Assembly (NCBI RefSeq): GCF_963576615.1 | Contig: NC_088717.1 | Coordinates: 39,944,302-40,008,301, forward strand | Length of the DNA: 64,000 nucleotides | DNA from: Watersipora subatra | Taxonomy: Eukaryota; Bryozoa; Gymnolaemata; Cheilostomatida; Watersiporidae | Direction of reading: 5' to 3' | In this document: piece after piece, positions 1-13,779 of the stretch | Numbering within the stretch: the stretch's first letter is position 1 | How the letters are laid out: every line of letters starts with the position of its first letter | Program-made: the position numbers and the translations under genes | The notes under the pieces: generated by a model | The model's database searches: none | Told to the model about the DNA's origin: nothing | Seen by the model: the letters and a program-made list of their open reading frames with translations, nothing else

Positions 1-284
1 TTCACAAATATGGCTGACTCAGACTGAAGGCTGGATGCCAAGTCAATCTTCGCTGATTAGCAGACGAGGTCAACCTGTCTTTTTTTGTCTTATGTCCTCT
101 CTATTCATGTTATACAAGTTGTCAACTTGCTGCTAACGTCTCTGCATGCTGCCCTCATAAAGGGTGAGCTTGTTATATTAAATCACCTTACAATTAAAAA
201 CTTTAGTATTTATTTTTTCATTGGCTAGTGTTATTTTTTCTATCATCTGCTTTTAGAAGCTGTCAAATTATAGTCTGTCTATAA

Positions 285-500
285 ACATAAATCTCTTCTC
301 TTTCGGTGCAATTTCTCTGACATTTCTAATCTTCTCTATAATGACAGCCATGTCTGTCTGTCTGTCCGTCTGTCTGAAGCCACAAGAGGATGTCGAGAAA
401 AAAGATTGTTTTCTAGAGAGTTTGAACCTACGTACAAGCATCAGCTTGATGGACAAACATGCTAACCACTGCAACAATCATTCACCTTCCTTGTATTAGA
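285..500 (-). repeat. tRNA-derived SINE-like copy
   Basis: Read on the minus strand, a tRNA-like head has an A-box-like GTGGTTAGCATG and a B-box-like GGTTCAAACTC, followed by a CAGACAGACAGACA run. It resembles five other copies in this window (23.7, 26.7, 43.8, 47.3 and 59.0 kb) that share a tail ending in a TAACTGGACAGA-type motif. It is degenerate. The only open frame is incidental. Confidence 0.45.
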
Positions 501-1980
501 ATTATTGCGCATGTAGTTTACTTGTTCCCTGTGATTTATTGGTAGACCTGTCAATGTCCTAATGCAAATCGTACTGTCAGGGTGCCAATCTTTACCATAA
601 CAACAGCCAAGTTAAAGGTTAGGATAAGAAGTGTATTGTTCAGTACTTGAGCCCATGACACTGTATAGTAGTTCAACACTCTAAGACCAGCACAGCTCAA
701 CTGCCTTCCGGCATTGCAGAATCATTGTGCAGCTACTTCCTCTCTGCGCTTTATGGCCACACTTGATCATCTCCCACGGCGCACGAGATGGCTATGGTAC
801 TAGTCTAGTATAATTGCTCAGCTTTCTTTATTCTCTGTTTTCTCTATGAAATTCTCTTACGAAATTATTCTCATTCCTTTGTACCTGCAATTCTTGGTTA
901 GTTGAAAAATGTTTGTTTAACGTGGCCTGGGCTTATGAGATTGAAAACTATTAGCCATTTTTTAAATTCCCGTCTTCAGCCACCATCTTCCAGATTTTCC
1001 AGCCTGTTTATTTCTGATTTTGTTTTCTACAAAAAGTGCGTGCTCCAAACTATTACTTCCTGTTTGAAATGCAGGTCCTTAGTAAGTCATTTGAATTTGA
1101 CTAGTTCAACCAACCATTGAGGTAAACCAACCAAATTGCTGTACCTTTGTGCTGTAAATTTCTCTTAATCAAACTAGCTAATTCAGCTTTTAGGTAAATG
1201 ACTATATTAAACTCAGTTCTATTGTCAGCAATTTTTACTTGTTCGTTAAGATAATATGTTAAAATAATGTGACTGTCACAGCTGATATTTTTATAAACTT
1301 TGATATATGCACTGCACATTCATATGACTCCTTTATGCTATCATAGTGACAAGTCCTAGCAGGTCTCTTGTACTATGATACTAGCACCTAATTCTTTTCT
1401 CCCAAAATACCACCAGCTGATAATTAAAACTTTCATGCTACTGCTTTTTTCATCTTACTTTCACTGTTATTCTGCGTTTGACCTATTCTTCATAGCCTTG
1501 CATAAAAAATAATTTTATTTCTTGTAAAACTTGTTAATATTTTTATTTAAATAAGCCAGAACTGAAAAAGATACAAATTAAAGCTGCCACAGTTATTATC
1601 AAAATTAACAAGCGCATGTACTAAGGATCTTTTTTTTACTTGCAGGACAATCAGTTTAATGATATGGTTATGAAGCTAATCATGTCATTCTGATATATAA
1701 CAGGATTGTTGGGTGCATCAATGTTGCAAAATTTAGCAGACTAAGTTATAAAACTGATTATCTGAATAAACTTTTAGAAATCTGTTTTAAAGTGATTTTT
1801 TTGCAGAATATGTGAAGTTTAATTTGTTAGTCCTAGTTTTTTAGGTCTGAAAGTTACTGAAAGGTTTGCATGCATCTGTTGACATCAATGACTATGCTTT
1901 TGCACATTGTATTTTTCTGAATATTGTTCTTACACACCTGACATTGTTCTTACGCATAGTCTGAGCATAACTTTTAATTG
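500..1980. other. No recognisable feature
   Basis: AT-rich unique-looking sequence. Short open frames have no codon structure or splice context that I can support. I see no gene, TIR pair or tandem repeat. Confidence 0.5.
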
Positions 1981-1982
1981 AA

Positions 1983-2391
1983 CAGTCTATAGTTTATATC
2001 AGAGTATAGACAGTCTATAGTTTATATCAGAGTATAGACAGTCTATAGTTTATATCAGAGTTTAGACAGTCTATAGTTTATATCAAAGTTTAGACAGTCT
2101 ATAGTTTATATCAGAGTTTAGACAGTTTATAGTTTATATCAGAGTTTAGACAGTCTATAGTTTATATCAGAGTTTAGACAGTTTATAGTTTATATCAGAG
2201 TTTAGACAGTCTATAGTTTATATCAAAGTTTAGACAGTTTATAGTTTGTATCAAAGTTTAAACAGTCTATAGTTTACATCAAAGTTTAGACAGTCTATAA
2301 TTTATATCAGAGTTTAGACAGTCTATAGTTTATATCAGAGTTTAGACAGTTTATAGTTTATATCAAAGTTTAGACAGTCTATAGTTTATAT
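1983..2391. repeat. 28-bp minisatellite
   Basis: About 14-15 head-to-tail copies of a 28-bp unit starting CAGTCTATAGTTTATATCAG, with a few recurrent substitutions (CTA/TTA, AGA/AAA). Confidence 0.95.
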
Positions 2392-4264
2392 GAGTGGCTT
2401 AACTTTTTACTGCTTGCAACCATATTGATAAAAGATTTCAGATCAGGTATACTCGACTACGACAGCGAAAGGTGCTTGTTGAAAGCTTGCTGAGATAAAT
2501 ATAACGCAGCAGCATTTTTGACTGCTTGTGTCTATATTTTAAAAAGAGTCATCGGGTTTGGCATTAGTATTTTTTCTGAGAGATATTGTATTTTATTATT
2601 GTCCATAAACAATGAAAGAAAGCAAAAAATTAAGTTTTTTGGTTAAATTACACTCTTAACAAAAGTTATAACGTCTATTTATATTTTGCAAGTCTGCAGT
2701 TGGCATGGCTTTACATGACTACATAGATGTCTAGTGAACTATTTACATAGTTCTCTGACCAGAGCTTAGGAGAAAAATGTTGCTACAGCCTTGTTTTATT
2801 ACACTAGTATACTTTTTCATTACCATGACTTGCTTGCTATGACTATCTATTGCTCAAGTGTGTCTAGCGTAGGCTCAGGTAAGCCAGGTACCTGCTTTGA
2901 CATGTTGAATGATTGTGGAGGCATTTCAGCTGTATTTTGGGAAGTCATTCAATTACTTAGCATATTCACTGTTTTAAGGGTAAACCACGAAGCTTTTTAA
3001 GTTTGTGTCAAATTAGGCCAATTATGCCAATGAATTGTTTAGGTATGTTTACTATGTGTTCTAGTATGACGGCCACTTGCTCAAGCATGTCAAACATTCA
3101 GTTATACAAGTCATTGACTTGACATGGTGTGAGCGTGTTGATGAGCTTATGAATCAGTACAAAAGAATTTCTTGGTCTATGACGTCAATTTTAATAAGCG
3201 TCACCTGTGAATAGAAAAAAGTGACTTTGATTGATTACCTACCTGTTGATTTTCACAGGGATGGTAAATAGTTTCTTGAAATAGCTATGTACAATCACTT
3301 TCTAATGCATAAAATGTGCATAAAATTATTGTAGTTTGCATAAAGTATTTTTACTGAAGTTTTTACTGAAACTGTGGTTAACAATGTTTTGTTATCAGAA
3401 GGCTATTTATTAAATAAGCTGACATAAATTTTAATTCAATATTGTGCCTAGACTAACCTGTTATTTGCGTATCACATTTTGTAATTGATAGAGATGTTTC
3501 TAAAACTTCGAAAAATGAATTGATTCAATTCAATTGCCAGCAAAAAATTTACAATTCAATTCTCAATTTTTCAGCCGTCCTAACTTTACCTAGTTCATAT
3601 GTGAGTTGAGCTTTAAGGCTTGCTCAAGCAAGCATTTTAACCCGAGTGACCATCTCTAGTAATTGGTAGCTGGAATCTATAGGTGGGCAGGTATAGGGGG
3701 GCAGTTCATATGTGCCACACTTAGGAATCTACTGATTCAATGTTGATTCAAAATATCTGATTCAAAAACCAAAGTGTGTCTTGTTTTTTTAATCTAGTTT
3801 AATGTTGGGTTTTTATGCAACCTAATTTTAGTAGAAAGAATTACTTAAATATTTAAAATAAATGATAAAATTTGATTTCAGCATACTTGGTTGTACATTA
3901 TAAAATATGAACTCAGACTAACCCTCAAAATATAATTGGGTAAACCAAGGTGTTTACCAAATAATTCTGGTCTGCACAAAAACTAAATTTCATAATTTAA
4001 ATATAAAACTTTTGTGAAGCTGCGCACAGTCAGATTGTTACAGCTGCACGTGCTATATAAATAGTAGTAGCGTCTGCTGCCTGAGTAATAAAACCAGATC
4101 CTGCTAATTCAAAAATATTAAAAAATATACAAATACTCAATATTCGCTGACTTGTGCAAAACTGCAAATACAACTGGTCTAATGACAGGCAGCAACTAGT
4201 TATCTGTGAAATAGGAAAGTACAAGCTGATGCCGTAGCTTTATGCATACACTCTTTATTTAGAT
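2392..4264. other. No recognisable feature
   Basis: AT-rich intergenic sequence. No supported gene, splice-consistent exon, TIR pair or tandem array was seen. Confidence 0.5.
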
Positions 4265-4265
4265 T

Positions 4266-5292
4266 TTTCCATATATGATATAATTGTACAGATGTATGAT
4301 ATAATTGTACAGATATATGATATAATTGTACAGATATATGATATAATTGTACAGATATATAATATAATTGTACAGATATATCATATAATTGTACAGATAT
4401 ATGATATAATTGTACAGATATTTGATATAATTGTACAGATATATGATATAATTGTACAGATATATGATATAATTGTATAGGTATATGATGTAATTGTATA
4501 GATATATGATATAATTGTATAGGTATATGATATGATTGTACAGATATATGATATAATTGTACAGATATATAATATAATTGTACAGATATATGATATAATT
4601 GTACAGATATATGATATAATTGTACAGATATATGATATAATTGTACAGATATATGATATAATTGTACAGATATATGATATAATTGTACAGATATATGATA
4701 TAGTTGTACAGATATATGATATAATTGTACAGGTATATGATATAATTGTACAGATATATGATATAGTTGCACAGATATATGATATAATTGTATAGGTATA
4801 TGATGTAATTGTATAGGTATATGATGTAATTGTATAGATATATGATATAATTGTATAGGTATATGATATGATTGTATAGATATATGATATAATTGTATAG
4901 GTATATGATGTAATTGTATAGATATATGATATAATTGTATAGGTATATGATATGATTGTACAGATATATGATATAATTGTACAGATATATAATATAATTG
5001 TACAGATATATGATATAATTGTACAGATATATGATATAATTGTACAGATATATGATATAGTTGTACAGATATATGATATAATTGTATAGGTATATGATAT
5101 AATTGTACAGATATATGACATAGTTGTACAGATATATGATATAATTGTATAGGTATATGATGTAATTGTGTAGATATATGATATAATTGTATAGGTATAT
5201 GAAATCATCGTGACAGGTGCATGATAACATTGTAACAAATATATCTCATTGTGACAGATATATGGTTGAATTGTACAGATATATGATAGCAT
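4266..5292. repeat. 21-bp satellite array
   Basis: Nearly 50 copies of a 21-bp AT-rich unit starting GATATATGATATAATTGTAC. Variants (TACAGATA/TATAGGTA) recur in blocks, and the segment near 4470-4600 is repeated near 4900-5030, so there is higher-order duplication. Because 21 is a multiple of three, long open frames run on both strands (YNYIIYL- and YDIIVQI-type repeats). They are repeat artefacts, not evidence of a gene. Confidence 0.95.
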
Positions 5293-5399
5293 TCTGTTAG
5301 ACATTATGATTATTAACTTATTCTTGATAACAACTAAAGGTGGACAATCCCTATAACACTTTTAATAACTTTCTTATTTTCACGATAATGACTAGATTG

Positions 5400-5905
5400 C
5401 GTGTGACCTATCTTTCACATTGCCTATATTTCAGGTGACCTATATTTCAAGTAGACTATTTTTTATGTGGCCTATTTTCTATGTAGCCTATCCTTCATGT
5501 GGACTCTATTTCAAGTGACCTATCTTTGTCGAGACCGATTGAGCATTTGACCTATATTTTATGCTCACGTAAGTTTAGACTGAGCGCAAAAATATTTATT
5601 TAATGCATTTCCTTTTTTGCTAATCCAAGCTTGTCTAGGTTATAGCGCCACTATCATTATCCATTGGCCTATGTGGCCTATTTTTCATGTAGCCTATTAA
5701 TCATGTAGACTCTCTTTCAAACGGCCCTTCTGTCAATTGACCTATCTCTCATATGACCTATCTTTGATGCGACCAATCGATCATTTAACCTATATTTTAT
5801 GCTATGACCTATTTTACGATCTATTTATTTAATGCATTTCTTTTTATGCTAATACAAGCTTGTCTAGGTTATAGCGCCACTATCATTATTCATTGCGCTT
5901 GCTTT
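5400..5905. repeat. Degenerate CCTAT-rich repeat and direct duplication
   Basis: Imperfect units of the type GACCTATCTTTCATGTGGCC fill 5400-5560 and 5660-5800. A separate block (TTAATGCATTT...GCGCCACTATCATTAT) occurs twice, at about 5598-5660 and 5827-5895, showing a direct duplication of about 230 bp. Confidence 0.75.
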
Positions 5906-6527
5906 TAGTGTTTTGTGATATGTTTTTGTATCAAACTTTTAGGTATGATGACAAATTGGGCCATGAATCACAAAACTGTGACTTTGGCTATGCTACATGA
6001 TAAGGATTTGGGGTAGAGATGATCATACGCTGTAACTACACGCATGTTGGGTTAAGCATTGATTTACCAGAGATCCTGTCCTAATTATTTGAGCTATGAT
6101 CAATATATGATTTTGATCAAATCTTTTTAATTTCTTTTAATTCCTTTCCTGTTTTACCAGAGGTTCATTTGCACAATAGTTCTAGTTGAAGTAAAGTTTA
6201 GAAATTTTTGTATCATATAAATATTTGAAAATCAAATCGGACTGCAATTTTTGTGCATTTCACGTTCTAGCTACACGAGATTACATTAACGTCTGGAATC
6301 TACTACAAGCTCCATTAATAAAAATGGTAAAGCAATACTTAATAGAAACAAAACAGCTGGTTGTTAATTATTGTGTTTTAGAAAGTTATTTTGACTGCAA
6401 TAAAAGATCTGAGAATGCATCTAAGAGTTCAACTGGCTCAACACAAAACGTGTCAAACACACGCCGCAACATGTCGTATGCATGTCGCATGCATACGACA
6501 CACGCATGTATGCACGCATGCATGCAT

Positions 6528-6648
6528 CATATGTCTATACAATTATATCATATATCTATACAATTATATCATATGTCTATACAATTATATCATATATCTA
6601 TACAATTATATCATATATCTATACAATTATATCATATATCTATACAAA
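6528..6648. repeat. Inverted mini-array of the 21-bp satellite
   Basis: Six copies of the reverse complement of the 4266-5292 unit (TATACAATTATATCATATAT), about 1.2 kb from the main array and in opposite orientation. It follows a short CATGCATG/ACACGC alternating purine-pyrimidine stretch (6475-6530). Confidence 0.9.
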
Positions 6649-7059
6649 CACAAAAGCTTTTTCCAATCTCGTTAATAAAATTGGAGTGGTTAATAAGACT
6701 ACTAGAGATCTTAGAATTTGAGCAGTCGATCTTTACCATTCCCAATAGCATGCTTTATTGCAATTCCCTTCTGTTGATTGTTGCTGGTATTCGGACAAGC
6801 CACATCTGATGCGCAGGTCTTATTGTATCCAATGCTTCAATTACTACCAGATTACACTTGCTCTTACATGCCAACACTTATCAATATCCTCTCCGAGTAG
6901 AAAATATTTATCCACATTCTCTTTTTATCATCTGGCTATGTTGTAGTCATTGGGTACTGTTATATCTGTAAATTTGTTATAGTAACCCTCTTGTTCTCCT
7001 TGTCCACCTCTACAATACCTTACTATTTTATATACGTTTATATGCATGGGCATCTACAA

Positions 7060-7192
7060 GTCTGTATGTATGTACATGTGTAAAATTATATGTGTGTATA
7101 TGCATACACATACGCATATTCAAATATGTGACTACGCGTATGTGTATACATATACACACACATATATACACACGTATATACACATATTTGAT
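7060..7192. repeat. TA/CA-type microsatellite
   Basis: Alternating purine-pyrimidine sequence (ATACACATACGCATA, TATACACACACATATATACA) that could adopt Z-DNA or cruciform forms. Confidence 0.8.
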
Positions 7193-7379
7193 TATTTAAT
7201 GCACAAATTTGTCTCAAACTTTTATTAAGCTAAATGATTAGGGAAATGAGAAAAGTTATTGCATAAAAGCACGTAATATTATCATAGGCCATGTTTCAGC
7301 ATTAATGATCTTGATTGAGCTTACAGATGAGCCGATACTAAATTTTGGTAGATTTTATTAGCGTTTTACTTACAGAACT

Positions 7380-7727
7380 TTTATTTAATTGTAATCAACA
7401 TTCTGGTTGTATTTGTTTTTATTTAATTGTAATCAACATTCTGGTTGTATTTGTTTTTATTTAATTGTAATCAACATTCTGGTTGTATTTGTTTTTATTT
7501 AATTGTAATCAACATTCTGGTTGTATTTGTTTTTATTTAATTGTAATCAACATTCTGGTTGTATTTGTTTTTATTTAATTGTAATCAACATTCTGGTTGT
7601 ATTTGTTTTTATTTAATTGTAATCAACATTCTGGTTGTATTTGTTTTTATTTAATTGTAATCAACATTCTGGTTGTATTTGTTTTTATTTAATTGTAATC
7701 AACATTCTGGTTGTATTTGTTTTTAGC
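7380..7727. repeat. 38-bp minisatellite, virtually identical units
   Basis: About nine copies of a 38-bp unit starting TTTTATTTAATTGTAATCAA and ending in GTTGTATTTGT. I see no substitutions between units, which implies recent expansion or efficient homogenisation. Confidence 0.95.
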
Positions 7728-8028
7728 TGAATTTGATTGGTTAAACTTCAATTTGCATTTATTTTTACTTACAAAATCTTTTGACATAATGAAGTAAAAT
7801 TTGAACAAATTTGCCATAATTGCTTTTAAGATTTGACAATAATAAATAACTACTATTGCTTGGCTCACTACACTATTTATGAGTTGAGACTGTTAAGCAG
7901 AATTTTGTAATTCCAGCTTTTTTTTCTTATTTTATTTAATGTCTGATATATGAAACAGTGAAAGTGGGATGATCGCAATGCTATTTATTTGTAACTTTTA
8001 TATAAACTTACACAAAATTGTTGTAGAA

Positions 8029-8445
8029 TTTATTAGAAACTATTGGTATTTTGCAAAATTTGCGTTTGTTTCTGATGTTTGAAGTGATCTGACTGCCAGA
8101 ATGTCTCAAGGTTAAAGTTGACAGAACGTGATCGTAGTCAAAACACTCAGAAAAAAAAAACATTCAAAAATTACATGACTAATATCGCGGCTGCTTGTCT
8201 GTCTCTTTGTTGATATTGGCTATTTCCTTGAAATGGTGGTAGCATTACGCGTCTCCATTCTACCCGTTTCATTGCCGAAGTGCACCTATAGACATTAAAA
8301 TCTCATCTTTATTTGAATCTGAACATTTCAACTGAGATCAAGTTTTGTTGATTTTAATCTTGAAACATTTTGGCAGTCAGATCACCTCAAACATCCAAAA
8401 CAATTGCGAATCATAAAAAAATACCGATACTTTCTGATAAGACCA
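8029..8445. mobile_element. MITE, family A (hairpin), complete copy
   Basis: Terminal inverted repeats: the left end reads TTATTAGAAACTATTGGTAT and onward to TGATCTGACTGCCAGAAT; the right end holds the reverse complement (TTTGGCAGTCAGATCACCTC ... GATACTTTCTGATAA). It is non-coding. Related full or half copies lie at 9394, 13945, 34741, 36690 and 49895. Confidence 0.75.
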
Positions 8446-9393
8446 ACTAAACTGCTGTGTAAACTCCTTTTTAATTAAGTGATATTATAATTGTAATAAC
8501 TGGACTTTGTGTTTTCTGCATAACGGATTGTTTTATTTTTTTATAAAATCTGCTATAGAATTCCTATAATTACTCAAAACTGCTCATTGTTCTGCTGCTG
8601 AATACTATAATAACACTTTTGGTAGTTATGGACCTTTTAGGTTCAAGTTTTTCTATATTTAATTTCTTATTTATGTATGCAGCTATTTATTCTTTTGCTG
8701 TAGAAAAGTGAAAATAAAAAGTAGCATTTGGCCCATTCATTAGCAAGACACGAAATTTAGTGCATATTTGTCCACACATGAAATAATCTCATCGACACAA
8801 TTGTATATTCTTATATGCCAGAGCGGTTTTTGAACTCAGGGTGGTCACAAAATGAGATGAGCTGGAAAAAGGCCAATTAGACAAGTAAATTAGTTTAAAG
8901 GTATGTTAGAAATAAATGTGAGAAACTCTCAAAGCGATGCATAACCATCACAAAAACACAATTATTAGTCTCATGTTACAATCTCTGCAAAACAAGGTGA
9001 CTGTAAAACAGTGCATATCAATACTGCCTCCTCAAACAGTTCCACAAACTTGTCAACCGTAACAAGCTGAAATAAAAATGTGATCTGAGTTTAGTTAATT
9101 TATTTTGAGAAAAACTAGCTGACAGTCATATAATTAAACTCTGGTCTAGCACTTTGGTGTTAGAGTGTAAAAATTGCATAAATCACGGTGTGCAACCTGA
9201 AATGTTTTTAAATAACCAACATTAAAAATATTCAACAAGGGACTTTATTGTTCAGGGTACACATTGCACCATTTGAAATTGTCTATTGCGTCACTTACAT
9301 TTATTGCTGTCCAAGTGTCAAGACATGAGAATGGAGAATCCAAACAATTTAATATGAGACCTCGAATATGACCTTACATAAAACTTTAGCAGT

Positions 9394-9716
9394 TTTTATT
9401 AGAAAGTATCAGTATTTTTCTATTATTTGAGATGGTTTTTGATGTTTGTGGTTATCTGACAGACAGGGTGTTTAACAATTAAAATTGATAAAATTTGATT
9501 GCGGCTAAAATGCTCAGAAGAAAAATGCATGCCAAAAATGCCAAAATGATGTCGCTCGTTTCGCGACTGCCTGTCTCTCTCATTATTGATATTGACTACC
9601 ACATTCAAACTGCAGCATAACGAGCCTCTATTCTGGCGGTCCCTTTGCTAAAGTGCAACTATAGACATCTTAAGTGCACTTTTGTTTGAATCTGAGCTAA
9701 AGAGAATTTCATTCCA
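9394..9716. mobile_element. MITE family A, truncated copy
   Basis: The left half begins TTATTAGAAAGTATCAGTAT and continues through the TCTGACAGACAGG and GCTCAGAAGAAAAA blocks. The right half stops near 9716, where the family B element begins at 9723, so it was probably cut by that insertion or by a deletion. Confidence 0.65.
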
Positions 9717-9722
9717 ACTATT

Positions 9723-11167
9723 GGGGGTCCTACCAAGTTTTATGACGATTTTAATGACCTGATGACAGGAATAATTGAACAGTTACAGACGAGACGACCA
9801 TTTATCACTAGAGGGTACATTGACAAAGTGACAATGATTTTGTAAGTAGGATTACTAACTGCCTTATTATTTGTCCATAAATCAACACGATCAAACGAAA
9901 CTTCACTAGTTTCGGTTTGAAGCATCTGGCCCAGCATTCATAGACTGACAGGTAATTTATGTAAACAGCTATGAAATGCCACGGTACACTGACAGAAAAT
10001 CCGTTTTCAAGTCTGTGACTGACAGTGATTATTGAAGACAATCTTGGTCTATTTTCAGCACAACAAGTGTAGCCCTAAAAACCTAGGACGTCTGTCACTC
10101 TTTGCGGAGTAATCAGCAACGCTCCCAAACATCACTCATAAGTTTGTGACGGTCGTTGACAAGTTTGTGACGGTCGTGATGCTTTTGACTAGCAAAAGTT
10201 CAAGCAGAGAACGTTTCAGGTTTCCAACACAACCCAGTGCCACCAGAATGGATATTTGTATTAAAATAACGAATGTGAAAAAAGAGGTTGTGTTGGCTAC
10301 CAACTTGAAGATAAAGTTGATCCAGTCATATGATGATTTTCTAAAGAGGTGTAAACAACTATATATCATGGAAGCCCAAGCCGCAATCTGGACAAATGCT
10401 TAAACCACCTCACACGCAGGAAGAAAGACCCAAAGAAAGTCTATACTATAGTTGATGAGGAGTCTTGGGGATTATTGTTTTCTGATGACATTGTAATCTC
10501 ACCAGAAAATTATGAGCTAATCTGTGAGTAATCAGGATTTTTCTGTTGTAGATTGAGGGTATCGGATTTAGTATCAAGACTCGTGACAAAAAAGATGACA
10601 ATTGTGACGACAGTGATTTTAAAAGTGACGACAATGATTTTAAAAGTGAACACAGTGATTTTAAAAGTGAGAGACAGTGATTTTAAGGGTGACGACAGTG
10701 ATTTTAAAAGTGACGACAGTGATTTTAAAAGTGACGACAGTGATTTTAAAAGTGACGACAGTGATTTTAAAAGTGACGACAGGGATTTTAAAAGTGACGA
10801 CAGTGATTTTAAAAGAGACGACAGTGATTTTAAAAGTGACGACAGTGATTTTAAAAGTGACAGCAGTGATTTTAAAAGTGACGACAGTGATTTTAAAGGG
10901 GACGACAGTGATTTTAAAAGTGACGATAATGATTTTAAAAGTGACGACAGTGATTTTAAAAGTGACGACAGTGATTTTAAAAGTGACGACAGTGATTTTA
11001 AAAGTGACGACAGTGATTTTAAAAGTGACGACAGTGATTTTAAAGGTGACAACAGTGATTTTAAAGGTGACGACAGTGATTTTAAAAATGACGACAGTGA
11101 TTTTAAAAGAGACGACAGTGATTTTAAAAGTGATTATTCTGACTACAACTTCATGTGGTAGAACCCC
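9723..11167. mobile_element. MITE family B, copy 1, with expanded internal minisatellite
   Basis: Imperfect TIRs: left GGGGGTCCTACCAAGTTTTA, right end ...CATGTGGTAGAACCCC. The body (9770-10170) is about 85-90% alike by eye to 51270-52360. It ends with a 21-bp array (10600-11140). No transposase is recognisable. The long open frames (DSDFKSD on one strand, LSSLLKS and FKITVVT on the other) are products of the 21-bp repeat. Confidence 0.8.
10600..11140. repeat. 21-bp minisatellite inside family B element
   Basis: About 25 units of GACGACAGTGATTTTAAAAG plus T. It is open in several frames on both strands. The same array in the second copy (52520-52625) has only about five units. Confidence 0.95.
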
Positions 11168-13560
11168 TTTTATTATAGTTCTGGACTGAGTAGGTCTACA
11201 AAAACACAAATTACATCAAATTGAAACTTGACAATATTGATATTATTGTGATTTACATCACTTCAATAGTGTAAGTTGCCCTTTAATTAATAAGCTGATC
11301 TTGGAAACTCAGCTAAATAAATTTCAGGAGAAGTTCAATTATGGAACTTTCATTGCTTGGCAGCTGCGATAAACAAAATGACTAATTCAAATATGACAAG
11401 CATGTCACAAAAATTCCCTTCTATAACTTAGTGTTTGATTCTGTAGTTACAAACATATTAGGAGACAGTTTATTGACCCCCTACTCTCTACTCCCTCTGA
11501 AATGAAAGTTTTTGTTTCTCTATATATATATAAAACTGTATAGATTGTTTGTTTCATAAAATTTATACACAAACCATGGCTTTTGTTTGATGCTGAAAAT
11601 TAACCTGTAGCAGATCTGTGCAAACTTTTTTTTTAGTTTCTGTTTTTCGTCTTCTTGTCAATAAGACTTTTCTGTTTATGGCATTATGCAAAAGAGGTTT
11701 AGTGCTGTGTCGAGTGCGACTAATGTCTTATAACTGCATAAACAATATACAACTAGGTAAAACTGTATAGTGGATGGTCTAAAATTATTTCTGCTAAAGC
11801 TAGTTAAAAAGTGAGAAACAATCGAGAATTATGTGTTCTTGTGAGTTTACTAGTTCATAATTTCATACCAGTTTACATAGTTCATAGTTTACATGAAATT
11901 TACATGACTCAAATCTGTCACTATCTCCTACAACTACCTCCAGCAGTCCAAGTTGTAATGTTTTTTAATACAACTGCCACTGTCACGACTTCTTGCTATC
12001 ACTATTATATAATCACAAAATCTAAAATGCGATGTAATATTGCAATTAGAGTATTTGAAATAAATTAATCAATTCAACTTATTAGAGTTCATCAACTCCA
12101 GTAAGCCATGCTAGATTTTAACACGCACTCAAGTATACGGTGTCACGCGTCATGAGTTTTCTTCATAAACGCACGAGTGATGTCACTGAATTGAAATCAT
12201 CATTACTCAACATGCACTTTTTAGAATTTTAACAAATAGTATGAATGATGTGACCTGTACTCTTTTTTGTCACCAATTTAAAATTTCTGGTTTACTTATG
12301 ATAAAAACTATGATGTCACCCTTTCCACATATGTCGTCACTCGTGTCAGTTTGTTTGTTTGATTCGTGCATCATCACTAAATTATACAAGATAAATATTT
12401 TGCGACTACATATGCTAATCATAAGACGAATATTTTTATTATGAATGCAAAATCTGTTGACTAAATCTAACATGGCTGATGAATGGACAGAGATGCTAAA
12501 TTATCCTTGACTGAATGTGCGTGTGAGCGATCTCTCGGAGATTTAGTAGGATTGTTTGCTTAGCAGAGGCTGTGCAGGGTTCGTTACACAATGTATATAT
12601 GATCTTAGCTGAACATGTCTGGGTCTAGTAGCATAAGAACCTCGATGACTGGAGATATGCCCAGTTTCAGCTAAAAGCGTAAGATGTCATTCCTGTCACC
12701 ATTAGTGGCCTTTATTTGGAATCAAACCATAATCTGCTGTTTGCAGGTAAGCGTCTTAAGACGTCCAGGCCATGGCTGTCCTCTGCGTGCATTCTATAGT
12801 TTGAGGCCAAAAGGAAGTAGTAGCCTGTTTAAACAGTCTCGATGTTCTTTTGACTAAATTTAATTTTACTGACAATTTATGCATTGCAAAACAGAAAATA
12901 AACTTAATTTATTTTTCAAACTTGAAAAGTTATAAGTAAAACATTTAAACTTGAAACTATTCCTCTGAAAAGCATAAACAGCCAGTGCTATATTTTTTTA
13001 ATGAGTAATTTTAATAAAACTATCAAGTTACGTCATTAGCTTCCTTAGCAACTACTGCTGCCTCAAGAAAAAGCAGAAAAAGGTGTGCTATGAGGTAAGT
13101 CGTGCTATGGGTTAATTCGTCCCAATGCAAATGTCAATAGCGCAGGTTAATTTGCCAGAGTTCTTTCTGTGTTGAGGAACAGGGTATAGCTCTCGTCTTG
13201 CTACACACATCTTTATTGGCACAAAGCTCGTGAGTGATTATCAAATATTATATTTTTGGGCTTACAAATATATTTTAAGATAAACTTGAACATAATTTGC
13301 TTTTCTGTAAGTAAAATGCTGAATATTAGCGCATATATTTAGGTAACCATTATAAATATTTATATAATTGAGAGCATTGTTCTAATTTGTTCTGTTTTAC
13401 TAGAAGTATAGTTTTTTTGCTAAACCCTGTTTTGATTAAGGTGTGCCAGCTCGATCGAGGTAAGTTGTGCCATGTCCCAAGTAACCCTATGATACATCAA
13501 GGCAGTAAAAATAATAAGGTTTTTGTATTTTAATATAAAAAATTTCTTGCACTTATAATA
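11168..13560. other. No recognisable feature
   Basis: AT-rich sequence with scattered short open frames and no supported exon, TIR pair or array. A TATATATATA run lies near 11521. Confidence 0.45.
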
Positions 13561-13779
13561 GAAAAACTGAAAAAGGCTCTACATCAGAAGGAAATTTTAT
13601 CTAAGCAGCAACTCTTGTCAGTGAAAAAAATATGAGCATCAGATCTGCAGCAGAAATGTGAAATAGATAAATGTTGGCAAAACACCTGACAGCAGAAAAA
13701 AGCGTTAGTTGCATATATAAAGAAACTGCTGCTACTCATCAAGTGTTTAAGCATGAACAGACAACTCAACTTGTGAAGC

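Noticed and set aside
4259..5304. Long minus-strand open frames (300+ codons) rich in Tyr/Asn/Ile
   Set aside because: They are translations of the 21-bp satellite, open in several frames on both strands, with no start context or homology.
1983..7727. CRISPR-like arrays
   Set aside because: Repeat units are contiguous without unique spacers, and the sequence is clearly eukaryotic.
10510..11209. 170-200-codon frames (DSDFKSD, LSSLLKS, FKITVVT types)
   Set aside because: All arise from the 21-bp minisatellite in the family B element. The second copy has only five units, so no protein is conserved.
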